Numbered from the stretch's first letter, positions 22,601-34,890 are shown. The stretch is 64,000 nucleotides of DNA from Halicephalobus mephisto (GCA_009193035.1 SWDT01000109.1:1-64000); one strand, 5' to 3'. Made by a program: numbers and translations. Notes: generated from the letters alone by a model not told the origin.

Positions 22601-25304
22601 CTCAGGTGCTTCAGGAAACCTCCACATCGTCTGGCCAAACTTTCCACAACAGATGCCTAAAGTTATTTTTTAGGTTTATATTTGATTTTTTAAAATAGTT
22701 GTTTTTCTGCCACTTTTTTCCTTAGGGCATTTGTTTCCTCGGAGTATTTATTTCTCTAAGATAGTTCCTCTCCAATTTCGTGAGATTGATAATTTTTAAT
22801 TTCTTAGATTAGTGTTTTAAAAGTTAAACTGGCCTAAAATCGTAATAAAGTAGTCGAAAAGATTAATCTGAAGAGAAAATAGGTTACGGTAGTTTCCCAA
22901 TTTCGTAAAATTGGTTGTTTTTTAAACATATTTTCTGATCAATCTTTTTGATGTTCGAAATGTTCTAAAATCTTAATTGAATACCTAAAGACTGATCTAA
23001 CAAGATAAAACATCTACTGTATGATAGTTAGTTTTCAATTTATTAAGCCTAGGATGATTGTTTATCATTTCTGATCAGTCTTCTTGATTTTCGAAATGTT
23101 CTAAAATCTTAATTAAATACCTAAAGACTGATTTAATAAGATAAAACATCTACTGTATGGTAGTTACTCTTCTTCGATTTGCATCGATTTTGAATTTTTT
23201 GGGTTTCCAGACAGATCTTTTAGTCCTTGAAATGACCTAGTATGTCAATCAAGGACCTAAAAATACTGATTTAAAAAACAAAAACTCTAAAACTAGTGTA
23301 AGTCAGAGGCACTAAATGCCCTAAGGAAACAACTGTCGTAGCTGTTTTTAAAAATTTTATTGTTATTGACGTACTCGGATGTCTTTTTGGAACCGGAAAA
23401 GGTCCACTTGTTGCCAGTTACTCCCGTCCATGGCCAGAGTGTTCCAATACCGACAGACTTGGGCCGAACGACAAAGAGACACAATATCCAAATAGGAAAA
23501 AACCCTGAAAACGGCATTGTTAAATTTGTAATCAGAAACCTCCGATTCTTTATTAAAAAGGAAAAAACGATTTTAATTTAAAATTAAACTTTCAATAAAA
23601 AATAAAACTTTTTAAAATAATCATTGAATTTTATTCGGTAAATTTAAAAAATAAAAATAGATGGTTTTTTGAACTTTTTGAATTTCAGCAAAAAAAAAAT
23701 CGTAATTCAAAAATTTATAAAATTAAAAAAAATTAGTTTTATAAAATTTTTATTTTTTTTAAATCAGCTTTTTAAATTTATAAAATAAAAAAAAATCATT
23801 TTTGTAAAATTTTTATTTTTTTTAAATTTATAAAATTAAAAAAAAATTATTTTTATAAAATTTTTATTTTTATTTTTTTTTGCTAATTTTAAGAAATTTT
23901 TTCTAAGAATTCTGAAAATTTGTACAAAAATAATTTTATAAAAAAACATTTTTAATTTTTGTAATTCTATAATTATAAAGTTACTAATACTTTTTTGGAT
24001 GAATAGATATTTTTAAAAATCAATTTTGAAAATTTCAAAGATCTTTGAAAATTAAAAATTAATTTCCAAAAATAAGGATTTTTAAAAATTTATGTTTTAT
24101 TTTCAAAATTCTAAAAATTATTTTTAAACATCTGAAAAAATAAACTTTTAAAAATAAAGATTTTGAAGAAAATAATTTTTAAAATTAAAGATTTTCGAAA
24201 AAAATTATTTTTTATTTTAAAAATAAAAAATTTTAAAGAAAATATTTTTTAAAATTAGAGATTTTCAAAAAAAATTATTTTTTATTTTTTAAAATTAAAA
24301 ATTTTCGAAAAAAAATTATTTTTTATTTTTTAAAATTAAAGATTTAGAAGAAAATTATTTTAAAATTAAAAATTTTCGAAAAAAATTATTTTTTATTTTT
24401 TAAATTAAGAAATTACTTCTTAAAAAGTATATATTTCGAAACTAACCGTAACAGTAACTCCTTAGGAAGAGCTTTGTTGATGAAATTCTGCTGATTCTGG
24501 TCACATTGATTCGGCAGCAGTGTTGTTATGAGGTACATCTGAAATATACAGTAATGCCCCAGATTATGATTGAATCAATCTTTGGATGGTCCTCGATAAC
24601 GAAAACCAGACTTGCGCAAGAAGCCAGAGGGGATAAAGCCCGTCACATGGGCCAGAGACGGAGACGGCAAAAAACACAAGTCCATGACGAAGAAACACAG
24701 TGGTGTGTTCTTCAGTTCTTGTTTTTCCAATTGCATTAGAATAAAAATTTAGAAATTACTATTTTTAAAATTTATTTAAAAGTGTAAAATTATTTTAATT
24801 ATTAAAAAATTTGTTTAAAATCATAAAATTTTTAAAAACAAAATTTCTTAATTTTTAAAGATTTATAAAATTATAAAATTTGTAAAAATTTATAAAAAAA
24901 AATAAAATTTTTAAAGATCTATAAAAAAGTAAAATTTAAAAAAATTTTTTAAAATTTATAAAAAATAAAATTTTCAAAGATTTATAAAAATATGAAATTT
25001 TAAGAATTTTTTAAGATTTATAAAATTATAAAATTTTTAAGGAAAAAATTGCGCAAAATCAACAAAGAAAAAGTTCAAGGCTGAAATCGAGTTTTTTCAA
25101 TTTTGCAACAGCCGGAGATTGAACATATGTCAGCAAACTTACTGGTGGATCTTCATTGGAATATATCTTGCTTGTGAATTTGGTCCTTAGTCGGTCCAGG
25201 ATCGGATATTCTTCCTGATTGAAGATGTAATTTTTTATTTTAGATTCATTATCGAATTCGGTTTTAAAATTGACGGATTTTAGAACAACAGGAGATGAGG
25301 CCAT
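19665..25304 (-). CDS. F-box/leucine-rich-repeat protein, FBXL2/FBXL20 type
   Basis: Nine exons (25304-25143, 24538-24447, 23504-23375, 22656-22493, 22300-22205, 21536-21332, 21288-21149, 20609-20240, 19772-19665) join in phase to 488 residues. F-box: INKALPKELLLR|VFSYLDIVSLCRSAQV. Then about eleven Cys-containing LRRs of the LxxLxLxxCxxITDxxL type (for example LEELNISWCQNVTDKG). The C-terminus reads AYFAPQTPETPP...CRCCNIL, close to FBXL20, ending in a CaaX box (CNIL; Leu favours geranylgeranylation). Such proteins choose substrates for SCF ubiquitin ligases, here probably at membranes. Introns 1 and 3 are long and repeat-filled. The first exon (54 residues, MASSPVVLK) joins in phase but is not recognisable, so the start could instead be at 24538, right after an AG. 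Confidence 0.85.
19775..21010. repeat. Tandem AT repeats in two FBXL introns
   Basis: 19775-20170 holds about six copies of a ~65-bp unit (AAATTTCAAATTAAATAATT with TATTATTTAATTTTAAAAAT). 20640-21010 holds about four copies of a ~60-bp unit containing TCTCCGAAAATACTGTAGAA and TTCTTCTAAGATCAA. The coding exon 20240-20609 lies between them. Confidence 0.7.
22926..23340 (+). repeat. 415-bp duplicated block, copy 2 (in FBXL intron 3)
   Basis: Direct copy of 14938-15352; see that entry. It ends 35 bases before the FBXL exon at 23375-23504. Confidence 0.85.
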
Positions 25305-25379
25305 TGAAACTCAAAAAAAAAAAATTCAAGAATTGACCTGAATTTTCCGAAAAATAAAAATTACAGCTGTGCTCCGGTT

Positions 25380-26330
25380 TATCAAAATCAAAGTTGACGG
25401 TCAGAGTTCGATCTTGAAATCTTGATTTTTCGCGCCAATTACGGTTTTTGATTCGAAAAATCCAGATAAATTTTAATTGTTAATTTAGGTAATTTTAAAG
25501 TAAAAAAATTTGTAAATGTTGTCTTACAACGAAAAGTTCAAATTTTGAAGTCAAACTTTGATGATTAATTTTGAGTTCGAACTTTGACTATCATCTTTGA
25601 AATTAAATTTTAATTATTAACTTTAACGTCAAACTTTTATACCGAAGTTTAACGTTAAACTTCAACGTCGAACTTTGATGGTCAACTTTGACATTGAACT
25701 TCGACTTTGATTTCTGATTTTCAGCTTTGAAATTAAATTTTAATTATTAACTTTAACGTCAAATTTTTTTGTCGAAATTTAACATTGAACTTCAACGTCG
25801 AACTTCAACATCAGACTTTGACTATCAACTTTAACGTCGAACTTTGATGGTCAACTTTGACATTGAACTTCGACTTCGATTTTTAATTTTCAACTTCGAT
25901 GTCAAATTTTGATGTCGAAATTTAACATTGAACTTCAACGTCGAACTTTGATGGTCAACTTTGACATTGAATTTTGACTTCAATTTCTGATTTTTAGCCT
26001 CGAATTCAAACTTTTATGTCGAAATTTAACATTGAACTTCAACATCAGACTTTGACTATCAACTTCAACGTCGAACTTTGATGGTCAACTTTGACATTGA
26101 ACTTCGACTTCGATTTCTGATTTTCAACTTCGAATTCAAACTTTGACCTTCAACTTCGACTTTGAACTTTGACCCTTAACTTCGACATCGGACTTTGGTA
26201 AAATGTAACATGGATATTGAATTTCAAATATTAATTAAGTAATTTTAATATAAAAAGGTCTATGAATATTGTCTTAGCACGAAAAGTCGAAATTTCGATC
26301 TAGAATTCTGACCGTCAACTTTGATAAAAC
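25380..26330. repeat. AACTTTGA-type degenerate tandem array
   Basis: Dozens of 12-18-bp units built from AACTTTGACNTCGAACTTCG variants (for example GTCAACTTTGACATTGAACT). A higher-order period of roughly 120-150 bases is visible, in which TTCTGATTTTCA recurs. Related arrays lie at 27.36-27.78, 55.89-56.16 and 63.39-64.0 kb. Confidence 0.85.
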
Positions 26331-28034
26331 AGAGCTCTGATGTCCTTTGATGGACTGAAACAAAAAAACAGCCTTTGTTGGATCTTTGTTGAAAAATAAC
26401 GGAATGTGTACCAGTCTGCGCAAGTCGAAAATAATTATCGTTCATTCAACGGCTATTTTTCATTTGATATAAAATTTCATAAAAAAATAAAAATTTAAAA
26501 AAATTAATTTTTTTAAATTTTATCTTTTTAGAAATAAAAATAATATAAAATTAAATTTTTTAATTTCACACAATTTCGAAATTAAAATTATTATTGTAAA
26601 ATAAAAATTAATTTTTTTAAATTTTATAACTTTTTAGAAATAAAAATTATATAAAATTAAATTTTTTAATTTCACACAATTTCAAAATTAAAATTATTAT
26701 TGTAAAATAAAAATTAATTTTTTTTAATTTTATCTTTTTAGAAATAAAAATAATACAAAATTAAATTTTTAAATTTCACACAATTTCAAAATTAATTTTT
26801 CGGATATATTTTTTTATAAAAATCAGAAAAGTTTTAAATTGAGGTCACGTGAGATATTTATTTATTTTCAAAATACAATAATTATAATTTAAATTTCAAC
26901 AAATTTAAAAATAAATAATTTTTAAAAATTTTTTAAACCTAAAATTCGCGGAAAAATCAATTGTTAAAAAAATTGATTCAAAAACAGTCAAAAAAGAAAT
27001 TTTCTGTTTTTCACAGTCGGACCCAAAACAGCTGATGGAACGAAAATGGTTTTTTTTTTTCTTGGTCATGTGAACAGAACATTTAAGATAAACGAAAATG
27101 GAACCAGTTGACCATTAAATATTGAAGATATGACTCAAAGAATTTTTTATAAATGAGGAAATTTAAAATATTCTATGTCAAAATTCATAAATGGTCGACG
27201 TCAAAACAAAAATAAATTTTCGAACAACAATTGGACAAGCTGGTCAAACGTTGCGAGCAAAATGCAGATTTAATTTTCATTCCGAAATTTTTATAAATGA
27301 AAATATAAAAATCCTGATCGATTTGCTTAAAAGTGTAAATTTGATTTTGATCTTTGAAGTCGACTTTTTAAATTGATTTTGACTTTTGAAGTCGACTTTT
27401 TACTTTGATGCCGATCTTTGAAGTCCACTTTTTATTTTGATTTTGACCTTTGAAGTCGACTTTTTATTTCGATTTTGATCTTTAAACTTCGAAATTGACA
27501 AATTTGCCTAAATATTGCGAGCAAAGTGCAGATTTGACTTTGATTCGGATGTCAACTTTCGATTTTGAAATCGATTTCTTACTTTGATTTTCACCTTTGA
27601 GGTCGACCTTCGATTTTAAAGTTGACCTTTTACTTTGATTTTGACCTCTGATTTTGAAGTTGACAAACCTGCCTGAATATTGCGAGCAAAGTGCAAATTC
27701 GACGTTGACTTATCTGCCTAAATATTACAACTAAAGTGCAAAATTTATTTTGATCTTGATGTCGACCTTTGTGTGGACCTCAGCCCTGAGGCATTGATCC
27801 CGAAAAAAAGGATTAAGGATAAAAATGCCATTTCGTTTGATTTCTTAAATATTCCGTGCTAAAAGACATTTATCATTTTCTGTCTGATTTTTGTGTTTTT
27901 AAAAAAAATGAAATTTATTTTTTTTTCGAACGAAAAAATACCAAATTTAAAAATGCATATTTTATTCGAATTGCCGGAGGGAAAAGTGCAAACTCGATGT
28001 TTTAATTCCAAAGGACAAAAACGTTAAATTTGTA
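26331..28034. other. Intergenic, repeats
   Basis: 26.46-26.80 kb has three copies of a ~120-bp AT unit (TTAATTTTTTTAAATTTTAT, TTTAATTTCACACAATTTC). 27.36-27.78 kb is a second AACTTTGA-type array (TTTGAAGTCGACTTTTTA units). A GC-richer patch at 26.33-26.45 kb and one at 27.77-27.83 kb were not identified. Confidence 0.4.
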
Positions 28035-28723
28035 CTAACCTGATTCTGCTTGGCCTGGATCGTCGGATGATGACAAGAAAGCTGAGAAGAATTGCTCGAA
28101 GCAACCACATGTCGTTTTCTGGAAGTCAAACGCATATTTTTCTTTTTGTTTCTGTGACCACGAGCAGCAATCACAAGATTCTGAAAACACAAAATCATAA
28201 AAATCATAAAAAAAATCCAAAAAAATCTAAAAAAATCTAAAAAAATCTAAAAAAATCTAAAAATTATAAAATAATTTTTCAAAAATAATCAAAAAAAATT
28301 CTTTAAATTTTAAAAAATTATTTTTTTAAATTATTAAAAATTAAAATTTTTTAAATTATTAGAAAATTATAAAAATAAAAAATATTTTTGTGAATTTTTA
28401 AATTTTTGAAAAATAATAATCAAACTAAAACGAACAGTATAATTGTTTTTTCTGTGATTCCGAGTAACTAGTAAATTATCACGTAGATCTGAATCGGATT
28501 CGTCGATGTCCGTTTCGGAATCGGATTCAGAAATTTGACGATTAACAGGAGCGGTTTCCAAATCCGAATCGTTAATAACAACTTCGTGATTCTGTAATTC
28601 AACTCCGAAAAATCCTTGTTCAACAGGAAATCTTTGATCAAGTTCGTCCGCGAGGTTCTCTTCAGAAATGTCGTTTTCTCTATTTTCACCGCCCAAAGTC
28701 AGGCGATTAAAAAACCGCAACAT
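28035..28723 (-). CDS. Unrecognised acidic protein, two exons
   Basis: Exon 1 starts at 28723 (MLRFFNRLTLGGEN) and is acidic and Ser-rich after residue 20 (SESDSETDIDESDSDL). It has normal codon composition against an AT-only background. A second open segment lies at about 28181-28035 behind GTGTTTTCAG. Depending on the donor chosen in exon 1 (near 28485 or 28436), exon 2 reads either SCDCCSWSQKQKEKY...GQAESG with a stop at 28035, or NLVIAARGHRNKKKN... into a later stop. I do not recognise either product. The gene is real-looking from composition and splice signals, but its structure is unresolved. Confidence 0.4.
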
Positions 28724-30062
28724 TAAATTTAAAAAATCGAAAATATTAAATATTGAACGTTATTCCAAATATAGAATTTAATTTGGATTCATTTCAAATA
28801 TTATTTTTGAATAAAAATTAAAACTTAGTTCATCACAAGTTCCTGAAAAAAAAATTTATTTTTAAAGTTATTCAAAATCGTATAATGACCATTGAGCAAA
28901 CAGACTTTCAGAATCTCCTCTCACAATTTTGTTTTTGTTATTTGCGATTTCGGACATAAACATGCTTTTCGATCGATAAAAAGCCGGAAATAAAACAAGG
29001 AAAAAACGGTTAATTGACTAATAACAAAAAGTTACATAATTATAAAAAAGTAAAAATAAAAATAAAAATAAAAAATATTAAAAAATCGTTTTAATGAGAA
29101 TTTGTGGAATATTTTAAAATTTATTTTTTGAATAATTTTGAATTAATAAAAAGCCGGAAATAAAACAAGGGAAAAACGGTTAATTGACTAATAACAAAAA
29201 GTTACATAATTATAAAGAAGTAAAAATAAAAAATATTAAAAAATCGTTTTAAGGAGAATTTGTGGAATATTTTAAAATTTACTTTAAATATTGGTTTTTG
29301 AAACTTTTATCAGAATCTAAAAAATTTCAAAATTTTTCATAGTTTTTAAAAATTTTAAAATTTCGTATTGAGTCCTGAAAAGTCCGAAAAATTCAGAAGA
29401 TTCTTGAAGGTTTCGGAATCTCCAATAAGATTTCTAAAATCTTCAAAATTTCTCATCTGATTCTGAAAAGTTTGAAAATTTTCGAAAATTCTAGATATTT
29501 CAGATTTTTATGAAATTTTTGAGAAATTTCAGAATTTTCTAAAAATTTTTAAATTTTAGAATTTTTAATAAAATTTTCCACTTGATTCTGAAAAGTTCGA
29601 AAAATTCATACAATATTAAAAACGATTTTTGAAGCTCTCATGAGATTCTTAAAGGTTTTATAACCCTTCATCGAATTCCGGAAATCTCCAAAAATACTTA
29701 CGAAATTTCGAAAACTTTCAGAATATTTTCAAAAACTTCAATTTCCTGAAAAATTCTAAAAATTCTCTCAAAAAATTTTAAAGGATTTCAGAATTTTCCA
29801 GAATTCCAAAAATTCTAAATTTTTAAAATTATTTTCTTCAAAAATTCTAAATTTTTAAAATTATTTTTTTCGAAAATTCCAAATTTTTAAAACTATTTTC
29901 TTCAAAAATTCTAAATTTTTAAAATTGAAAAAAATTTTTTGGAAATTCTAAATTTTTTAAATTAAAGAAAATTTTTCGGAAATTTTCGGTCCTGACATAA
30001 CGCGGAAAATTTCACGTCCGAAAGATCTTGTGACTGAATTTTAATTTAAAAAAATCAAGAAA
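28724..30062. other. Intergenic; ~190-bp-spaced direct duplication
   Basis: 28970-29100 and 29147-29260 are near-identical (AAAAAGCCGGAAATAAAACA, GGTTAATTGACTAATAACAA, AGTTACATAATTATAAA). The rest, 29.3-30.0 kb, is degenerate TTCTGAAAATTTT-type repeat sequence. No gene seen. Confidence 0.6.
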
Positions 30063-30239
30063 ATGTTCAAAAAAATTTTAAATTGTTTTAAAATTCTCCA
30101 AATTCAAAACACGGCATTTTTGGAAAAAGCGGCTTCACAGTTGCTTCATCGAACATGCGTTTGGACACAGAAGACCAAGAATGCTGTTGGTGTTCCACGA
30201 GTTAAGGACACACAGCCGACGGCCAAAGTGAAAGAATAA
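30063..30239 (+). CDS. Possible 58-residue protein
   Basis: An ATG at 30063 opens a 58-codon frame: a basic, hydrophobic N-terminus (MFKKILNCFKILQIQ) that could be a mitochondrial targeting segment, then FLEKAASQLLHRTCVW and a polar tail ending in PTAKVKE. The stop at 30237 overlaps an AATAAA. The segment 30115-30290 is clearly richer in GC than the flanking kilobases. I do not recognise a family. It could also be the last exon of a longer gene, and on the minus strand the same patch is open for a short frame. Confidence 0.3.
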   Translation: MFKKILNCFKILQIQNTAFLEKAASQLLHRTCVWTQKTKNAVGVPRVKDTQPTAKVKE

Positions 30240-32820
30240 AGGAGAACTCTGGTGCTCAGCTGACACGAGCAAAATGAAAGTTTTCCGTTCAAAACTCCTC
30301 AAGACACGTCCGACAAAACAACTTTAGTTTTCAAAGTTATTTATTTTTCGAAGTTCTTTATTTTTCGAAGTTATTTATTTTTCGAAGGTGAAAGATTGAG
30401 TTATTTGTCCCACTACGGTCCAAACAACACCGGTCATTTCCTCACTCAGATGTTCCATTTTTAGCAAAATTGAGATTTGATAGAAAAATCAATAAAAACA
30501 TTTGAATTTCTAAATTTTTTCCACTCTTCGGACAATTGTACTAAAAATTAAAATTCAGAACATTGAAAATTAATTTCTTACTGTACTTACTAGAAGTTCA
30601 TAGAATTTCCTGAAATATTCAAAGTTTTACAAAAAATCGAAAATTTAAAAAAATTTAATTTCAAGAATTTTATAAAAAATCGAAAATTAAAAAAAACCTA
30701 ATTTCAAAAATTTCACAAAAAATCGAAAATTAAAAAAAATTAATTTCAAGAATTTTAAAAATTAAAATTTTTTTTTCATAAATTTTCAACTTTTTATAAG
30801 TTTTATGAAAATTTTAAAATTCAGAAACCTATAAAAATCTTCATGAAAATTTTTGAAATCTTGTAGAAATTTCGAAAAATTTTAGAATTTGATAGGAATT
30901 TTTAAAATACCATAAAATTTAAAATTTAGAAACTTTGAAAAATTTTTAGTTTTTTAAAATCTTGAAAAAATTTTAAAACTTTGAAAAATTTGAATATTTT
31001 TAAAATTTTGTAAAAAATTCCAAAACCTAAAATTTTCGAACTTTTCAGAATTCAGTAAAAAATTAAAAATATCTAAAATTTAAAAATTAAAAATCTCACA
31101 AAAATTAATTTTTTAAAAACTCGAATTTAAAAATTTTTTATAATTATTTAAAAAATAAAATTTGTCGAAAATAATAGAAATTTTTTAAAAAATTAAATTG
31201 AAAAACAAGTTAAAAAAATTCGGTCACATGGTGCCGTAGGTCATTCAGTGGCAGAGTGACACGGACAACCGCAAAGCTTTGAGGGATGTGAAGATAGGGA
31301 AATTTTCAGCAAACAAGAACTCCCTTATGTTAATCATATTAACAAGTACATGTTCGAACAGAATATTATTTTGGATTTATTCGAAAACAACTATGTTTTT
31401 TGCTAAATTTGTAAAAAAATAAAAATCAAAAAATTTATTCGAAAATAATATTGCAGATGGTCAATTCTATCTTTCATCGTTTTTCAAGAATCTAAAAATT
31501 TATGAATATATTATAAATTAAAAGAAAAATATCTGTAAAGATATATCCTAGATCGTATATGATTAATTTTATTTTGAATAACTATGTTTAAAACTTTGTT
31601 CTTAGTTATTTAAAACTTTCATGAAATTGATTAAAAATAATCTTAGGGATACATCCTAAATTGCAGATGGTCAATTCTATCTTTCATCGTTTTTCAAGAA
31701 TCTAAAAATTTATGAATATTTTATAAAATAAAAGAAAAATATCTATAAAGATATATCCTGAATCGTATATGATTAATTTTATTTTCGATAACTTTGTTCT
31801 TAGTTATTTAAAATTTTCATAAAATTGATTAAAAATAATCTTAGGGATACATCCTAAAGTGCAGATGATAAATTTTATCCTTAATCTGTTTGTGAAGAAT
31901 TTTAAACTTAAATAAATATTTTATAATGTGGATTAAACAATAATCATCCATAGGGATGTATCTTGGATTATGTATCTCTAGTTTTAACTTTTCTGTTTAC
32001 AAATCTAAAAAACAATAAAACCTTCAACAGTTTATAATCCATGATATATCCCAATGAACATTTATCCTTTAATTTGCTTTGTAAAGTTTGTCTTCAATTA
32101 ATTAAGAAAACTCAAATTTGAATAATTAAATTTTATCTTCAATCAATTAAAAACGCTCAGAAAGATATACCCTAGACTGTAAGTTGTCAGACATACCTCT
32201 AATCCATTTATTGAAGAACCCCAAGGACGTAACGAAATCTTTAACACTGTCTAATCTGAGATATATCCCTATGAACATTCATCTTTTAATTCAGCTTGTG
32301 AGTTTTATCCTTGATCTATCTATTGACAGTCTGAAATGAGTAATTTAACTTTGCAGAGTGAATTAAAAGATAGATATCCAGATTAATATTTCCTATGTTA
32401 TGTATGACTAATTTCATTCTCGATTTCTTTATCAACAAATCTCAAACTTGGGTAACTTGATCTTATAAAATGAATTAAAAGATAAATATCCAGATTAATA
32501 TATCCTATATCATAAGTAACTCATTTCATTCTTAATCTCTTTATCAGCAAATCTCAAATTTGGATAATTTAACTTTGCAAAGTGAATTAAAAAATAAATA
32601 TCCAGATTAATATATCCTATATCATAAGTAACTCATTTCATTCTCGATTTCTTTATCAGCAAATCTCAAATTTGGATAATTTAACTTTACTGTAAAATCT
32701 AATACTTACAGAAATATAAAGTAACCTTTTATTAATCGTTGTGACTTGTGATTTGACGAATAGGGAGAGATATACTTGAGTCTTTATAAAACAAGTCACA
32801 GTTTTTCATAGAAATATATT
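30240..32820. other. Intergenic repeat field
   Basis: 30.6-31.2 kb is AT low-complexity. 31440-31900 holds two to three copies of a ~207-bp unit (GCAGATGGTCAATTCTATCT, TTCATCGTTTTTCAAGAATC). 32340-32690 holds three to four copies of a ~120-bp unit (TCCAGATTAATATATCCTAT, TTTATCAGCAAATCTCAAAT). A GC-richer unidentified patch lies at 31.22-31.33 kb. Confidence 0.6.
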
Positions 32821-32846
32821 ACTAGACAACAACACAACAATATAAA

Positions 32847-32908
32847 CCTCGTAGCGTTACGGTGGTCGTGCTAAGACCATCTGATCAGGGAGTACCACCT
32901 GCATGAGG
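32847..32908 (+). other. Candidate structured noncoding RNA
   Basis: A GC-rich island in an AT desert. CCTC (32847-32850) can pair with GAGG (32905-32908), GGTGGT (32861-32866) with ACCACC (32894-32899), and GGTC with GACC inside. A TATA-like TTTATAAAAC lies about 55 bases upstream and an Sm-site-like AATTTTTTATA about 30 bases downstream. No frame through it is convincing. It does not match U1, U2, U4-U6, 5S, tRNA or the SL1 sequence as I know them. The strand is chosen from the upstream TATA-like box only. Confidence 0.25.
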
Positions 32909-33837
32909 TCTCCTCAAGTTCCAACATTAATCTTCGAATTTTTTATAAATACAGTACTTTCAAGATTCATCCTCTGCTACAAGTGTTTAACTTACTTCTC
33001 ATTATAAAAATTTAACAACATGGTCGGATATCTATAGAAATTTCTCGAATAATACTTTTATACTTTTTTATTCAAAGTTATTTTTTATGAATTTTAAATT
33101 GCTTTATCATAAGGATGAAGATTTCTTCTCCTCGCAAGTCAGTTTTCTCGCTTTTGACCAAATCAATAAAAATATCCCTGTTTATATGGAACCACAAATA
33201 AACATTCTCTGAGCAGTTCAGCAAACTATTGAAGCAAAACTTACAAAATAAAGAAATCGTTTCTATACGATTTTTTCAGTAATATTGACAATTTTCGAAG
33301 TAACTTTTACATTACAAAAAATCAATCACATTGTAATTGTTTTGAACAAATTTAAGATATGAAGAAATTGTAAGAATAAAATTATTAAAATTGAAGAAAT
33401 TGTTGGTGCTATTTTTATATGCAAAACAACCCGTTCTTGTAAATTACTGTAGTATTAGTTAAGATTCCTTCTATATTTATTAGTACTTTAAAGTTTCAAA
33501 GACCGATTACAATATTATCGGATTTTAATAGAGCTTCAAATTCTGATTTCAACGGCATATAACATCCTTAAAAAGTCAAATTTAATATATTAAAAGTTAT
33601 TTTAGTTTTTTATTATTGAATATAAGAAGTTTAATAATTAAATGATTAAAGAAGAAAAAATCGTTGATAGATGAAATAGAATAAGTGAGTTTTCAGATAT
33701 TAATCGATATATAAACCATTAACTTCCATCAGTTATATATGAAGATATGAATACTTTCACTAATGCTCCAATATCATTCTTATTCCCTTTTCTACAATTT
33801 TACAACATAAAGAAATTCATCTATTCCTTGTTGAATA

Positions 33838-34012
33838 CCAATGCACTAATACCGTACTTAATGTATCGATATGTTGAATATAATGTATCTGATATATCAG
33901 AGCCGTTTTAACGTATATATTATATATAATGCACCAATGTCATACGTAATGTATCGATACATTGAATATAATATATTCGATACATCAAAGCTTGTTCAAT
34001 ATATCCATACAT
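33838..34012. repeat. Degenerate repeats of TATCGATA-type phrases
   Basis: AATGTATCGATATGTTGAAT and TAATGTATCGATACATTGAA recur with GATATATCAGAGCC/GATACATCAAAGC spacers. Related sequence occurs at 10.37-10.44 kb, and GATATATC-rich units fill a KCC intron at 58.15-58.68 kb. Confidence 0.6.
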
Positions 34013-34164
34013 TATATACCATATACCCGTTTTTGTGCATAGAAAGCAAAGTTAATATTAAGTACAGTCGCTTTTAGAGGAAAGTATGTTATCAATAATC
34101 GTGATTTTTGATGAGATTTTAGAGTTAATTACTGTATTATTGATATCTAAAAATATACCTGTGA

Positions 34165-34890
34165 TTAATATTTGTCATCTTTATAATCGACATTATCGCA
34201 AAGAGTAATGTTTTCTACTCCATCAAATCTCTTCATTGCATCTTCGATGAACTCATTATTTATTGTTGAACACTTTACCGAATCATTTTCCGAAATATAG
34301 CCCAGTATGTGACTAGATAGCTTAGTAATTAGCCTATGCCTAACGTTCTCTGTTTACAGTTCCCGGTATTATCACTTTGTACTTTTCGAGATTCTCTGAG
34401 TACCGACCAATCGGTAATAATACTTGTTTTGATAGTAAACACTGCAAAAAAGTGACGCCAATAATCTTCAATATATATACCAGGGTACTTGGCACTAATA
34501 AGACACCTTGGAAGCTACAAAACTCAGTAATACAACTAACACAAACACTATTGAAACTACAATACGCTAGTCCTGAAGATGCAAAACCTTTCCGTTATGA
34601 GAGCACTTTCTATAGAATGATTGCACGTTAGCAGATTTAATTCTTCTTCAACAGTACTCATTCGGTGTCTTGTTTTCTATAAATGTGCCCTTAGGGTCTG
34701 CTGTTCTTGGCCATTTTAATATTGGGACAATATATGAACTACCTCCTATCACATGCCTTTGAAGAGGTTACAGTAGTAATTCACATAAGAGTTTAGAATC
34801 GGCGCGTAATTTTGTGTTGTTTCGTAATCGTTGATTTTCGAATAAATCCGGCCCAATTGTAAGTACCTCCTGGGAGCAGTCGGTACCACA
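34165..34890 (-). pseudogene. Decayed gene of unknown family
   Basis: Minus-strand protein-like segments in changing frames. From upstream: CGTDCSQEVLTIGPDLFENQ, then HVIGGSSYIVPILKWPRT, then (shift) VEEELNLLTCNHSIES, then after TTTTTTGCAG (exon start 34441) CLLSKQVLLPIGRYSENLEK. After a 1-bp shift near 34344 comes HRLITKLSSHILGYISEN, ending in ...NVDYKDDKY at a stop at 34165. At least three lesions (an in-frame TAA near 34765, shifts near 34670 and 34344) prevent one frame. The amino-acid composition is that of a genuine globular protein. I do not recognise the family. Confidence 0.45.

Noticed and set aside
24506..24739. 77-codon plus-strand frame over the FBXL start
   Set aside because: Partly antisense to the F-box exon at 24447-24538; the remaining patch (24.56-24.73 kb) is GC-richer and could be an unseen FBXL 5' exon or UTR, but no frame joins in phase convincingly.
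34377..34631. 84-codon plus-strand frame opposite the decayed gene
   Set aside because: The minus strand has the better protein-like sequence and splice signals over the same bases; the plus frame is most likely its shadow.
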